Below, piece after piece: positions 44,958 to 53,844 of a stretch of 64,000 nt of DNA. How positions within the stretch are numbered: the stretch's first letter is position 1; each line of letters opens with the position of its first letter. The DNA is from Nonomuraea turcica. Its GTDB lineage: Bacteria > Actinomycetota > Actinomycetes > Streptosporangiales > Streptosporangiaceae. The notes beneath the pieces are model-generated. The model saw nothing but the letters and a program-made list of their open reading frames with translations, made no database searches and was not told where the DNA came from. The stretch covers positions 124,001 through 188,000 of the forward strand of contig NZ_JAUZQF010000005.1 in the NCBI RefSeq assembly GCF_030718205.1, read 5' to 3'. The translations under genes and the position numbers were made by a program.

Positions 44958-45835
44958 CGGGCACCTGCCATCTCGTAGTAGACCCAGCGGCGGGCGTTTC
45001 TGAACATCAGGAACGTCACCACCATGATGATCATGAAGAGGGTCCAGGCGAGGGCGCTGGCGTAGCCCATCTCGCTGTCGGTGAACGCCTTGCGGAACAG
45101 GTAGTAGACGTAGAAGAGGGTGGCGTGGTTGGGCCCGCCCTCGGTCATCACGTACGCCTGGTTGAACACCTGGAAGGTGCCGACCACGCCGACCACCAGG
45201 TTGTAGAAGATGGTCGGCGTCATCATCGGCAGCGTCACGTGCCAGAAGCGCCGCCAGGGGCCGCCGCCGTCGATGGACACCGCCTCGTACAGGTGCCGCG
45301 GCACGCCCTGCAGCCCGGCCAGGAAGATCACCATGGTGTTGCCGAAGCCCCACGTGCTCATGATGATCAGAGACGGGACGGCGGTGGACTCGGCGTAGAT
45401 CCACTGGGAGCCGGGCAGCCCGCCCTGCCGCAGCAGCGAGTTGAGCAGCCCGAAGTCCGGGTTGAAGATCCAGATCCAGAGCACGACGTTGGCGATGGCC
45501 GGCACCAGCGTCGGCAGGTAGAAGATCGTCCGCCAGATCGCCAGGCCGCGGACCTTCTCGTTGAGCAGCATCGCCACGGCGAAACTGACGATGAGCACCA
45601 GCGGGACCGAGCCGAGCGTGTAGTACGTGGTCGTGGTCAGCGACTTCCAGAACAGCTCGTCGCGGGCCATGGCGGTGTAGTTGTCCAGCCCGACGAACGA
45701 TGGGCTCGCGCCGATCGTCCAGTCGGTCAGGCTGAAGAAGGCCGAGGCCGCCATCGGGCCGATCGTGAAGATCAGGAATCCGAGGATGGCGGGCAGCGCC
45801 ATGAGGATGCCCCAGCGGGTCTCCAGGCGGCGCAT
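44954..45835 (-). CDS. CUT1 ABC importer permease, MalF type (GH127 operon)
   Basis: 293 aa, six helices, EAA loop YEAVSIDGGGPWRRFWHVTLPMMTPTI. Start overlaps the binding-protein stop (TGATG). It works with the neighbouring MalG-type permease; no ATPase gene accompanies them. Confidence 0.92.
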   Translation of the reverse strand: MRRLETRWGILMALPAILGFLIFTIGPMAASAFFSLTDWTIGASPSFVGLDNYTAMARDELFWKSLTTTTYYTLGSVPLVLIVSFAVAMLLNEKVRGLAIWRTIFYLPTLVPAIANVVLWIWIFNPDFGLLNSLLRQGGLPGSQWIYAESTAVPSLIIMSTWGFGNTMVIFLAGLQGVPRHLYEAVSIDGGGPWRRFWHVTLPMMTPTIFYNLVVGVVGTFQVFNQAYVMTEGGPNHATLFYVYYLFRKAFTDSEMGYASALAWTLFMIIMVVTFLMFRNARRWVYYEMAGAR

Positions 45836-47202
45836 CACAGGTCCTGACGGTGGTGCCAGCCCTGCAGCATGCTGGTGATCTTGGGTGCGGTGGCCTTCAT
45901 GATCTCGGCGGCCGGGCGCTTGCCGGTCTCGAGCTCCTGCAGGGCAGGCGTGAGCACGTCGCTGCTGATGGCGGACATGTTCTTGACGCGATTGCGGAGG
46001 TCGGGGATGCCATGGTCGCGGGCATAGTCGACGACCGCGGTCCGGAACTCCGGCGGGTGCTGGGCGTTCTTGGTCCAGGAGTCGATGGCCGCCTGGTCCT
46101 CGTAGTACTTCTTCTCCTGCGGCATCCACAGGCCCTTGGCGAACAGGTCGACGTTCGCCGGGTCGTTGTGGAAGGCGAGCAGCTCCACGGCCTCCTGCTC
46201 GTGCTTGCTCCCCGCGAACACCGCCGAGGCGCCGGCCACCTGGCTGGCGGTGAACGGCTCGGTGTATTTGGGCAGCACGCCCATGCCGAAGTCGACCTTG
46301 CTCTCGTTCATGTCGAGCAGGCTCCAGTGGCCGTCCACCACCATCGCCACCCGCTTGGTCTTGAGCAGGATGTTGGTGCCGGGCACCTCGTCGCCGGTGG
46401 CGGCGAGCTGGCCGGGGCCGGGCGCGACCCGGTGCTTGTAGACCAGGTCCTGCAGATTCTGGAACACCTGGATCGCCTCGGGCGTGTCCAGCAGGCACTT
46501 CTTGCCCGTCTCGTCGGCGAAGTCGGCGCCGTTGCTGCGCAGGAACCCGTACCAGGCGGCGCCGTAGGTGAAGCTGATGGAGACGCCGAACTGCTTGATC
46601 TGCTTGGGGTCGAAGCCGGACTCGTCCGGGCGCTTGCCGTTCTGGTCGAGGGTGAGCTTGTAGGCGTTCTCCACGAGCTGGTCCCACGTCCAGGCGGAGG
46701 CGGCCTCGGCCGGCGGCGTGACCCCGGCCGCGGCGACGGCGGACTTGCTGAACCACAGCAGCATGGACTCGTTCGCGGTCGCGATGGCGTGCAGGTTGTC
46801 CTGCCCGGTCCACAGGTACGCGTCCGGCAGGTAGCCGGCCAGCTGCGGGTACTTCTGCAGGTACGGGAACAGGTTGACCAGCTTGCCCTGCTCGCCGAGG
46901 CGGAAGGACATCGACATGGGCACGTAGCCGGCGTCCGGCAGCTTGTTGCTGGCGACGAGCGTGTTGAGCTTCACGTCGTACTCGTCGGGGGTGAACAGCG
47001 GCTTGACGGCAACGCCCTGGTTCTTCTGCTCGTACTGCTTGAGCATGCGCTCGACGGCCGCCTTCTCGAACGTCGAGCCCCAGAACATGAACTGCAGCTG
47101 CGTGTTCCCGGCCGAGCCGGCGCCGCCGCCACTGCCGCAGGCCGCCGCAGCGGTGCCGAGGGCGGCGAGCCCGCCGAGCTTGAACAGATCACGTCTCTTC
47201 AT
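45835..47202 (-). CDS. CUT1 sugar-binding lipoprotein (GH127 operon)
   Basis: 455 aa. MKRRDLFKLGGLAALGTAAAACGSG is a lipoprotein signal with a twin-arginine-like start and lipidated cysteine 22. CUT1-type binding fold (LQFMFWGSTFEKAAVERMLKQYEQKN). It sits 12 bases after the GH127 gene. Likely ligand: the L-arabinooligosaccharide cut by GH127; this is inferred from operon membership. Confidence 0.9.
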   Translation of the reverse strand: MKRRDLFKLGGLAALGTAAAACGSGGGAGSAGNTQLQFMFWGSTFEKAAVERMLKQYEQKNQGVAVKPLFTPDEYDVKLNTLVASNKLPDAGYVPMSMSFRLGEQGKLVNLFPYLQKYPQLAGYLPDAYLWTGQDNLHAIATANESMLLWFSKSAVAAAGVTPPAEAASAWTWDQLVENAYKLTLDQNGKRPDESGFDPKQIKQFGVSISFTYGAAWYGFLRSNGADFADETGKKCLLDTPEAIQVFQNLQDLVYKHRVAPGPGQLAATGDEVPGTNILLKTKRVAMVVDGHWSLLDMNESKVDFGMGVLPKYTEPFTASQVAGASAVFAGSKHEQEAVELLAFHNDPANVDLFAKGLWMPQEKKYYEDQAAIDSWTKNAQHPPEFRTAVVDYARDHGIPDLRNRVKNMSAISSDVLTPALQELETGKRPAAEIMKATAPKITSMLQGWHHRQDL

Positions 47203-47214
47203 CGGCGTGTTTCC

Positions 47215-49089
47215 TTACGCGAGGGGGATCCAGACCCGCATCGCGCCACCGTCGCGGTTGTCCCACTGGAAGTAGGGGATGGCCGTCGCGGTCACGGTCG
47301 TGCGGGTCGCCAGGGGGGTGCCGGCGTAGGGCAGGCCGCCGCGCGGCTGACTCACCACGACGGCGTCGATCTCGAGCAGCACCGTCCGGCCCACGCCCTC
47401 GATCTCGCGATCGATGGGCCGCGGCACGGCGTCGGGGGCGATCGCGAGGTCGTCGACCTCCACGCCCTCCGGCTGGTCGGCCTGCTCGAAGCAATAGACG
47501 AGCGGGCCACGCTGCAGCGCCGCGCTGCCCCTGACCGCGTCGATCCGGTGGTGGGGGCGCATGAGCCTGGGCGTCAGGTCGAGCCGCAGCTCGACGGCGT
47601 CGCCGGCGCGCCAGGCTGAGCGGCGGATGCGGAAATATCCGTCTTCGGCGGCCCGGGCGGGACGGTCGTCGACGTACGTGGACTCGCTCCAGGACGGGAT
47701 GCGCAGGGCGAGCTCCCAGTCCCCGGGCGGCGCCTCCTCCACGGTGATGCGGATGACGCCGTCCCACGGGTAGTCGGTCTCGACGCGCAGGCGGGCGCCC
47801 GCCGCCTCGATCCGGCCTGCCGCGTACTGGTGCAGCTGCAGGCCGGAGGCGGTCTCGGTGGCGAGGTAGCCACCGAGGGAGGCCACCAGGCGCATGATGT
47901 TCGGCGGGCAGCAGGCGCAGGCGAACCACTCCCTGCGCCGCCCGAGGTAGGCGTCCTCGACGAGGTCGTTCCTGCGCTGCAGCGGGTTGACGTAGAAGAA
48001 GCGGGTGCCGCCGGCCGCGGTGGAGGCGGCGAAGGCGTTCCAGAGCGTGCGCTCGATCAGGTCGGCGTACCGGCCGTGGCCGGTGGCCAGCAGCAGCCGC
48101 CAGTTCCAGTGGATGCTCGCGATCGCCGCGCAGCTCTCGCTGTAAGCGCGGTCGGAGGGCAGCTCGTAACGCTCGCCGAACGCCTCGCCGTCGTGGCGCG
48201 AGCCGTGGCCGCCGGTGATGTACGTCTTGGTGGCGACCATGTCCTCCCAGCGGCGCACCGAGCTCTCCAGCAGCGACTCGTCGCCGGTCTCCAGGTAGAC
48301 GTCGACGACGCCGGCGTCGAGGTAGAGCTGGCGCACGGCGTGGCCCACCGCGGTGTCCGCCTCGCGTACCGGCAGGTGGTCCTGGGCGTAGAGCATGCCC
48401 ATGCCGCTGTCCTTGATGAGGCCCTTGCCGCGGTTGTCGATCAGCTTGGCCGCGAGGTCCAGGTAGCCGCGCTCGCCTGTCAGCCGGTGCAGCTCGACCA
48501 GCGCGGTCTCGACCTCGGCGTGGCCGTCGATGCCGTCGTCGCCGCCGGTCAGGAACACCTCGACGAGGTGGTCGGCCAGGCGGCGCGCGATCGGCAGCAG
48601 GCTGTCGCCGACGCCCGCGCGGGCGGCCGCCACCGCGGCCTGGAACAGGTGGCCGGCGCAGTACATCTCATGGCTGTACTCCAGCTCGGCGTAGATCTTG
48701 TCCGGCTTGACCACCTGGTAGTGCGAGTTGAGGTAGCCGTCGGGCCGCTGCGCCCTGGCCAGCACGGCCGACGCCTGCTCGATGAAGGCGCCGTAGCCGG
48801 GCTCCGGGGAGCGGACCTGCTCCCACGAGATGGCCTCGAGTTGCTTGTAAAGATCGGAATCCTGGAACCGGTACCCCTGAAAGGGACCCTCGCCCTCCCC
48901 CGCCGCTCTCCGGAGGTTCGGCAGCGCACCCGAGCGCTCCATCTGCTCCAGGCCCAGCGGGATGCTCGCCTCGTGGTTGATCTCCTGCCACCGCGCGAGC
49001 GGCCCGCCGGTGATGACGGCGTCGCCAACGCCGATCGGCCGCAACACGGCACGACTGGAAGGGACGGCGGGACCGGGGATCTGCTGCAT
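47215..49089 (-). CDS. Beta-L-arabinofuranosidase, GH127 family
   Basis: 624 aa, no signal peptide, so cytoplasmic. The residues match characterised HypBA1: acid/base E302, zinc ligands E318 and C320 (SESCAA), and C391, C393, C394 in CACCPPN, with the spacing E-16-E-2-C kept and the CC pair carrying the nucleophilic cysteine. HypBA1 frees L-arabinose from beta-1,2-arabinosides of hydroxyproline-rich plant proteins. First gene of a four-gene operon with a CUT1 importer, so the substrate is imported intact. AGGAG lies 5 bases before the ATG. Promoter and LacI-type operator at 49118-49169. Confidence 0.9.
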   Translation of the reverse strand: MQQIPGPAVPSSRAVLRPIGVGDAVITGGPLARWQEINHEASIPLGLEQMERSGALPNLRRAAGEGEGPFQGYRFQDSDLYKQLEAISWEQVRSPEPGYGAFIEQASAVLARAQRPDGYLNSHYQVVKPDKIYAELEYSHEMYCAGHLFQAAVAAARAGVGDSLLPIARRLADHLVEVFLTGGDDGIDGHAEVETALVELHRLTGERGYLDLAAKLIDNRGKGLIKDSGMGMLYAQDHLPVREADTAVGHAVRQLYLDAGVVDVYLETGDESLLESSVRRWEDMVATKTYITGGHGSRHDGEAFGERYELPSDRAYSESCAAIASIHWNWRLLLATGHGRYADLIERTLWNAFAASTAAGGTRFFYVNPLQRRNDLVEDAYLGRRREWFACACCPPNIMRLVASLGGYLATETASGLQLHQYAAGRIEAAGARLRVETDYPWDGVIRITVEEAPPGDWELALRIPSWSESTYVDDRPARAAEDGYFRIRRSAWRAGDAVELRLDLTPRLMRPHHRIDAVRGSAALQRGPLVYCFEQADQPEGVEVDDLAIAPDAVPRPIDREIEGVGRTVLLEIDAVVVSQPRGGLPYAGTPLATRTTVTATAIPYFQWDNRDGGAMRVWIPLA

Positions 49090-49117
49090 TGAGCTCCTGA
49101 CCTCGGTGAGAAAACTT

Positions 49118-49169
49118 TGGGAATAGGTTTGCTCAATCGGAGAGTAAGGTGTGATACATCACTGGTCAA
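49118..49169 (-). promoter_or_regulatory. Promoter and operator of the GH127 operon
   Basis: Minus strand: TTGACC (49169-49164), 17-base spacer, TACTCT (49146-49141), then 5 bases and the half-palindrome TGGGAATAGGTTTGCTCA (49118-49135, plus strand). The stretch from -35 to -10 is nearly the same as at 50282-50310 (TTGACCAGTG.TGT.T.ACACCTTACT.T). Confidence 0.75.
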
Positions 49170-49216
49170 GAGGAAGACTGTGCGGGTCACAGTGGTGACC
49201 ACGAAAGGGGAGTCGG

Positions 49217-50248
49217 TTGGCCAACCCCTCGGAAAAGATCGCGAGAAGCGTCACGATCAGGGACGTCGCGGCCGCCGCCGACGTCTCGATCGGCACCGCG
49301 TCCAAGGCACTCAACGGGCGCGGCCGCATGCGCGCCGAGACCCGCGACCGGGTGCTCGCCGCGGCCGAGCGGCTGGGCTTCCGGCCCAACCCGCTCGCCC
49401 AGGGGCTGCTGGCCGGGCGCACGTACACGGTGGGTCTGGTCACGGGCGACAGCTTCGGGCGCTTCAGCATCCCCGTGATGCTGGGCGCGGAGGACGCGCT
49501 GGGCGCCGGGCAGATCTCGGTGTTCATGTGCGACACCCGCGACGACCCGATCAGAGAGCGCCACTACGTCGAGCGGCTGCTGGCCCGGCGCGTGGAGGGC
49601 ATCATCGTCACCGGCCGGCGCACCGAGCCGCGCCCGGGGATCGGCCGCGACCTGCCGGTTCCCGTCGTGTACGCCATGACGCAGTCCACCGACGAGTCGG
49701 ACGTGTCGATCATCCCGGACGACGAGGGCGGCGGCGCGCTGGCCGCCCGCCACCTGCTGGCGACGGGACGCACCCGCATCGGGCACGTCACCGGGCCGCA
49801 GCGGTTCCAGGCGGCGCGCCGGCGGGCGCACGGCCTGACCACTGCCCTGTCCGAGGCCGGACTCGAGCCGGCCGGGGAGATCCTGTTCGGGCAGTGGAGC
49901 GAGGAGTGGGGGCGGCAGGGCGCCGACGTGCTCCTGCACGCCGCACCCGACGTGGACGCCGTCTTCTGCGGCAGCGACCAGATCGCCCGCGGGGTGGCGG
50001 AGACGCTGCGCGAGCGGGGGCGGCGGGTGCCCGAGGACGTGGCGCTGGTGGGGTTCGACAACTGGGAGCCGATGGCGCTGGGCTGCCGGCCGCCGCTGAC
50101 GACCCTGGACATGAACCTCGGCGAGATCGGGCGGCTGGCCGCCCGGCACATCCTGGAGGTCATCGCGGGCCGGCCGTCCGGCGGCGGGGTGACGATCGTC
50201 CCCGCCAGCCTGGTGCTGCGGGAGTCCACGCGGCGCGCCCCGTCCTGA
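49217..50248 (+). CDS. LacI-family repressor (GH127/metalloprotease regulon)
   Basis: 343 aa. The TTG at 49217 is taken as start because GGGGAG lies 5 bases upstream and no ATG or GTG is placed as well. HTH: TIRDVAAAADVSIGTASKALNG, with a recognition helix different from the two repressors above. Effector domain begins YTVGLVTGDSFGRFSIPVMLGAEDALG. It lies between the two promoters carrying TGGGAA-N6-TTCCCA-type sites, its likely operators. Confidence 0.9.
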   Translation: MANPSEKIARSVTIRDVAAAADVSIGTASKALNGRGRMRAETRDRVLAAAERLGFRPNPLAQGLLAGRTYTVGLVTGDSFGRFSIPVMLGAEDALGAGQISVFMCDTRDDPIRERHYVERLLARRVEGIIVTGRRTEPRPGIGRDLPVPVVYAMTQSTDESDVSIIPDDEGGGALAARHLLATGRTRIGHVTGPQRFQAARRRAHGLTTALSEAGLEPAGEILFGQWSEEWGRQGADVLLHAAPDVDAVFCGSDQIARGVAETLRERGRRVPEDVALVGFDNWEPMALGCRPPLTTLDMNLGEIGRLAARHILEVIAGRPSGGGVTIVPASLVLRESTRRAPS

Positions 50249-50281
50249 CGCCTTTACATTGTAGATCGTCAAGTCTGGTGA

Positions 50282-50333
50282 TTGACCAGTGCTGTGTTAC
50301 ACCTTACTGTGCGCGTGGGAAAAGGTATTCCCA
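50282..50333 (+). promoter_or_regulatory. Promoter and operator of the metalloprotease pair
   Basis: TTGACC (50282-50287), 17-base spacer, TACTGT (50305-50310), then 5 bases and TGGGAAAAGGTATTCCCA (50316-50333), a palindrome with perfect TGGGAA/TTCCCA arms. The operator lies over the expected start point. GGAGGAG for the next gene is at 50343-50349. Confidence 0.8.
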
Positions 50334-50354
50334 ATCCTTGGTGGAGGAGTCCCG

Positions 50355-52286
50355 ATGAACCGTGGGTTCCGCCGCACGCGTCTGTCCGTCGCGGCGCTCT
50401 TATGCACCTCCTTACTCACCGGCGTGCCGCAGGCCGCGCACGCCGCCGCCCCCACCGCCCAGGTCGTCGACATGTTCGGCAGGACCGTCAACGACTACGG
50501 CGTCAAGCTCGTCGACTGGCAGGGCTACCTGGCCAATCCCTACGTCGAGCTGACCGTCAAACCCCCGCCCGACGTGCGCTATCCCGTCACCGTCGACCTG
50601 AAGGCCGAGGGCACCTCCAGGCTGATGATGGACCTGCCCAGCCAGCTCACCGCCACCGGCGCGACCAAGACGCTGACCTTCGCCGGCGCCGCCGAGCAGA
50701 AGACGTTCAAGCTGGCGATCCACTCCAAGCGCGGCCCAGGACCGGATGAAAGTTACACGCTCCGGCTGAACGTCAGGGACGCCGACGGCGCGACGTACCA
50801 GCAGTCGATGCCGATCCGGGTGCAGCAGGACGAGAAGGCCGCGCTGCAGCCCACCCTCCCGCTCATCTTCGACTACCGCTACGACACCATCACCGGCTAC
50901 TTCAACGACGCCGCCTTCCGGACGGCGTCGGAAGAGGCGGTGAAGGACTGGTTCCGGTTCTTCGACATGCAGCCGTTCGACACCGTCGCGGCCGGGGCGG
51001 AGCCGAACCACCTGCCGGGCAACGACTGGCAGAACACGATCAACGTCACCAACCAGTCCGCCTACAACGGCATGTACGTGTTCTTCCGCGGCATCCAGAC
51101 CCCGTACTCGACCGGCTACCCGGCCAACAACGGCCGCTACAGCACCCGGGGCGGCCAGCAGCTGCCCGGCCCGCTGCACCGCTCCACCGCGATGATCTTC
51201 GAGTACGACGAGGCGAACAAGCAGCTGTTCACCTCCCTGGCCGACGAGGACTGGTACCGGACGGAGATCCAGGGCTCGGTGCTCGACGTGCACGGCCTGG
51301 TCATGCACGAGTACGGCCACGCGGTCGCCTTCCACAGCGACTGGGCCGGCATGCGCTCGTACGTCTCCTCGGGCGGCAACGACCCGGACGTGGTCGCCTA
51401 CCAGGGTTACGCCGTGCCGCTCGACAGCAGCTACCACATCCCCGGCGAGCAGCGGTATTGGGACCGCCTCAGCGGGCAGAGCGGCGGCTGGACCCACCTG
51501 TTCCCCACCCGCCGCTGGATGCTGACCAAGCTGGCCCTGCTGGTGGCCGAGAACGCCGGCTGGAAGCTCAACCGCAATCTCACCCCGTTCCTGCCGCCGT
51601 CCATCGTCACCACCTCCCTGCCGTCGGCCACGCCCGGCACGGCCTACCAGCACACGCTGGAGGCCAAGGGCGGAGTGCCGTTCTACGACTGGCAGGTCAC
51701 GAGCGGCTCGCTGCCGGCCGGGCTGAGCCTCGACCGCTTCACCGGCGCCATCACCGGCACGCCGACCACCGCGGGCACGTCCACGTTCACCGTCCAGCTC
51801 CGCGACTATGACCGGCTCAGCACGCCGGTGACCAGGACGTTCACCCTCAACGCCGGGGCCGGCGGGTCGACGAACCTCGCCCGCGCCGCCACGCCGTCGG
51901 CCTCGTACACCTCACCGTGGGAGAGCGTCGCGGCGATCAACGACGGCATAGACCCGCCCAGCTCGAACGACACCGTCAACCGCCGCTGGGGCACCTGGCC
52001 GCAGACCGGCGCGCAATGGGCCGAGCTGACCTGGCCGTCCGCCCAGACGATCCGATCCGCCGACGTGTACTTCTTCGACGACGGCGGCGGCGTGCGCCTG
52101 CCCGCCTCCTGGAAGCTGCAGTACTGGACCGGCAGCGCCTACGCCGACATCCCCGGCGCCTCCCCCACCGCGCTCAACGCCTACAACCGGGTCACGTTCA
52201 CCCCCGTGACCACGACCAGGCTCCGGGTCGCACTACAGAGCGGCCAGGCCTCGGTCGGGCTGCTGGAAGTGAAGGCCAACTCCTAG
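50355..52286 (+). CDS. Exported metalloprotease-like protein with Ig-like and discoidin-like modules
   Basis: 643 aa. Sec signal 1-32 (ALLCTSLLTGVPQAAHA). A novel-looking N-terminal part (VVDMFGRTVNDYGVKLVDWQGYLANPYVEL...) leads to VHGLVMHEYGHAVAFHSDW (about residue 316), an HExxH zinc motif. A He_PIG/Ig-like module follows (LPSATPGTAYQHTLEAKGGVPFYDWQVTSGSLPAGLSLDRFTG split across about 418-505). The last 135 residues are a discoidin-like binding module. I could not assign a peptidase family. It is a tandem paralogue of the next gene and probably co-regulated with GH127. Confidence 0.65.
   Translation: MNRGFRRTRLSVAALLCTSLLTGVPQAAHAAAPTAQVVDMFGRTVNDYGVKLVDWQGYLANPYVELTVKPPPDVRYPVTVDLKAEGTSRLMMDLPSQLTATGATKTLTFAGAAEQKTFKLAIHSKRGPGPDESYTLRLNVRDADGATYQQSMPIRVQQDEKAALQPTLPLIFDYRYDTITGYFNDAAFRTASEEAVKDWFRFFDMQPFDTVAAGAEPNHLPGNDWQNTINVTNQSAYNGMYVFFRGIQTPYSTGYPANNGRYSTRGGQQLPGPLHRSTAMIFEYDEANKQLFTSLADEDWYRTEIQGSVLDVHGLVMHEYGHAVAFHSDWAGMRSYVSSGGNDPDVVAYQGYAVPLDSSYHIPGEQRYWDRLSGQSGGWTHLFPTRRWMLTKLALLVAENAGWKLNRNLTPFLPPSIVTTSLPSATPGTAYQHTLEAKGGVPFYDWQVTSGSLPAGLSLDRFTGAITGTPTTAGTSTFTVQLRDYDRLSTPVTRTFTLNAGAGGSTNLARAATPSASYTSPWESVAAINDGIDPPSSNDTVNRRWGTWPQTGAQWAELTWPSAQTIRSADVYFFDDGGGVRLPASWKLQYWTGSAYADIPGASPTALNAYNRVTFTPVTTTRLRVALQSGQASVGLLEVKANS
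51874..52277 (+). repeat. Discoidin-like module, copy A of an inverted DNA repeat
   Basis: Encodes the C-terminal module of the first metalloprotease-like protein. It is nearly identical in DNA and protein to the module at 54613-55023 on the opposite strand. In the stretch from about 51901 only a few bases differ over nearly 100. Confidence 0.8.
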
Positions 52287-52296
52287 AAAGGCTTCC

Positions 52297-53796
52297 ATGA
52301 GGAAGGTCACGATGTTCGGCGCGCTCGCCGCCCTGGCGGGCGCGCTGTCCCTCCCCTCCCCCAGCCTCGCCGCCCCTAAGGAGGCGCCCCAGCTGGAGGT
52401 GTACGACATCTTCTTCCGCAAGGTCAACGACTACGGCGTGCAGCTCGTCGACTGGCAGGGCTACCTCGCCAACCCGTACGTCGAGCTCACCGTCCGGGCG
52501 CCCCGGGTGCCCGGCATCACCTATCCGCTCAAGGTGGACCTGCACGCCAAGGGCACCTCCCGGCTGATGTTCAACCTGCCGAGCGAGCTGACCGCCACCG
52601 GCGCGACCAAGTCCTTCACCCTGACCGGGCCGTACGACCGGGAGATCGTGCGGCTGGCCATCCACTCCAAGCAGGGCGCCGGCAGCGACGAGCTGCACCA
52701 GTGGGTCATGAAGACCACCGACGCGACCGGCGCCAAACGCACCCAGACCATGCCGATCAGGGTGCAGCAGGACGAGAAGACCCCGCTCGAGCCCACCATC
52801 CCCATCGACTTCGACTACCGCTACGACACGATCACCGGCTATTTCTCCGACCCCGGTGTGCGCAAGGCGGCCGAGAAGGCGGTCAGGAACTGGTTCGCGT
52901 TCTTCGACCTGGAGCCGTTCGACACGGTCCCGGCCGGCGACGAGGTGAACCGGCTGCCGGGCAACGACTGGCAGAACGAGGTCGAGGCCACCAACGCCAA
53001 GCCGTACAACGGCATGTACGTGTGGTTCCGCGGCATCCAGACGCCGTACTCGACCGGCTACCCCACGATCAACGGCAAGTTCCATACCCAGAACAACAAG
53101 CCGACCCCGTACCACCGCTCGACCAGCATGATCCTGGAGTACGACGAGCAGCTCATGGAGCTGTTCACGTCCCTGGAGGACGAGGACTGGTACAAGACCG
53201 ACCTCGGCCAGTACATCGACGTGCACGGCCTGGTCATGCACGAATACGGCCACGCGGTCGCGTTCCACAGCGACTGGAAGGGCATGGCCGACTACGTGGC
53301 CGCCAAGGGGGCCGGTTACCAGGACGTCATCGACTACCAGGGCTACCCGGTGCCGCTCGACACCAGCTACCACGTGCCCGGCGACGAGCCGTACTGGGAC
53401 CGGCTCAGCGGCCAGAACGGCGGCTGGCGGCACCACTTCCCCCTCCGGCGGTGGGAGCTGACCAAGCTCACGCTGCTGATCGCGGAGGCCGCCGGCTGGA
53501 AGCTCAACCGCAACCTCACCCCGTTCCTCAAGCCCTCGATCGAGACCGCCTCGTTGCCCGCGGCGACCGCCGGGGCCGCGTACGACCAGCGGCTGAAGGC
53601 CAAGGGCGGCGTGCCGTTCTACGACTGGCAGGTCGTGCGCGGCGCCCTGCCCGAGGGGTTGAGCCTCGACCGGTTCACCGGAGCCGTCACCGGCACCCCG
53701 GCCACGAGCGGCTCGTACAAGTTCACCGTCCAGCTCCGGGACTACGACAAGCTGAGCACCCCCCTCACCCGTGAGTACACCCTCACGGTGAGCTGA
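52297..53796 (+). CDS. Exported metalloprotease-like protein, paralogue without the binding module
   Basis: 499 aa. Signal peptide 1-26 (GALAALAGALSLPSPSLAA). It is a close copy of the upstream protein from VYDIFFRKVNDYGVQLVDWQ to the Ig-like module, keeping VHGLVMHEYGHAVAFHSDW, but it stops at the point where the discoidin-like module begins. It starts 10 bases after the first gene, in one operon. The pair arose by tandem duplication with gain or loss of the C-terminal module. A strong hairpin terminator follows. Confidence 0.65.
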   Translation: MRKVTMFGALAALAGALSLPSPSLAAPKEAPQLEVYDIFFRKVNDYGVQLVDWQGYLANPYVELTVRAPRVPGITYPLKVDLHAKGTSRLMFNLPSELTATGATKSFTLTGPYDREIVRLAIHSKQGAGSDELHQWVMKTTDATGAKRTQTMPIRVQQDEKTPLEPTIPIDFDYRYDTITGYFSDPGVRKAAEKAVRNWFAFFDLEPFDTVPAGDEVNRLPGNDWQNEVEATNAKPYNGMYVWFRGIQTPYSTGYPTINGKFHTQNNKPTPYHRSTSMILEYDEQLMELFTSLEDEDWYKTDLGQYIDVHGLVMHEYGHAVAFHSDWKGMADYVAAKGAGYQDVIDYQGYPVPLDTSYHVPGDEPYWDRLSGQNGGWRHHFPLRRWELTKLTLLIAEAAGWKLNRNLTPFLKPSIETASLPAATAGAAYDQRLKAKGGVPFYDWQVVRGALPEGLSLDRFTGAVTGTPATSGSYKFTVQLRDYDKLSTPLTREYTLTVS

Positions 53797-53802
53797 CCCG
53801 AG

Positions 53803-53838
53803 CGAGGGCCGGCCGTCCCACAGGGCGGCCGGCCCTCG
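53803..53838. terminator. Bidirectional hairpin terminator
   Basis: CGAGGGCCGGCCG (53803-53815) pairs perfectly with CGGCCGGCCCTCG (53826-53838), and the loop can pair a further CCC/GGG. It lies between the convergent genes ending at 53796 and 53845. There is no U-tract, as is common in actinomycetes. Confidence 0.8.
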
Positions 53839-53844
53839 TCGTAC

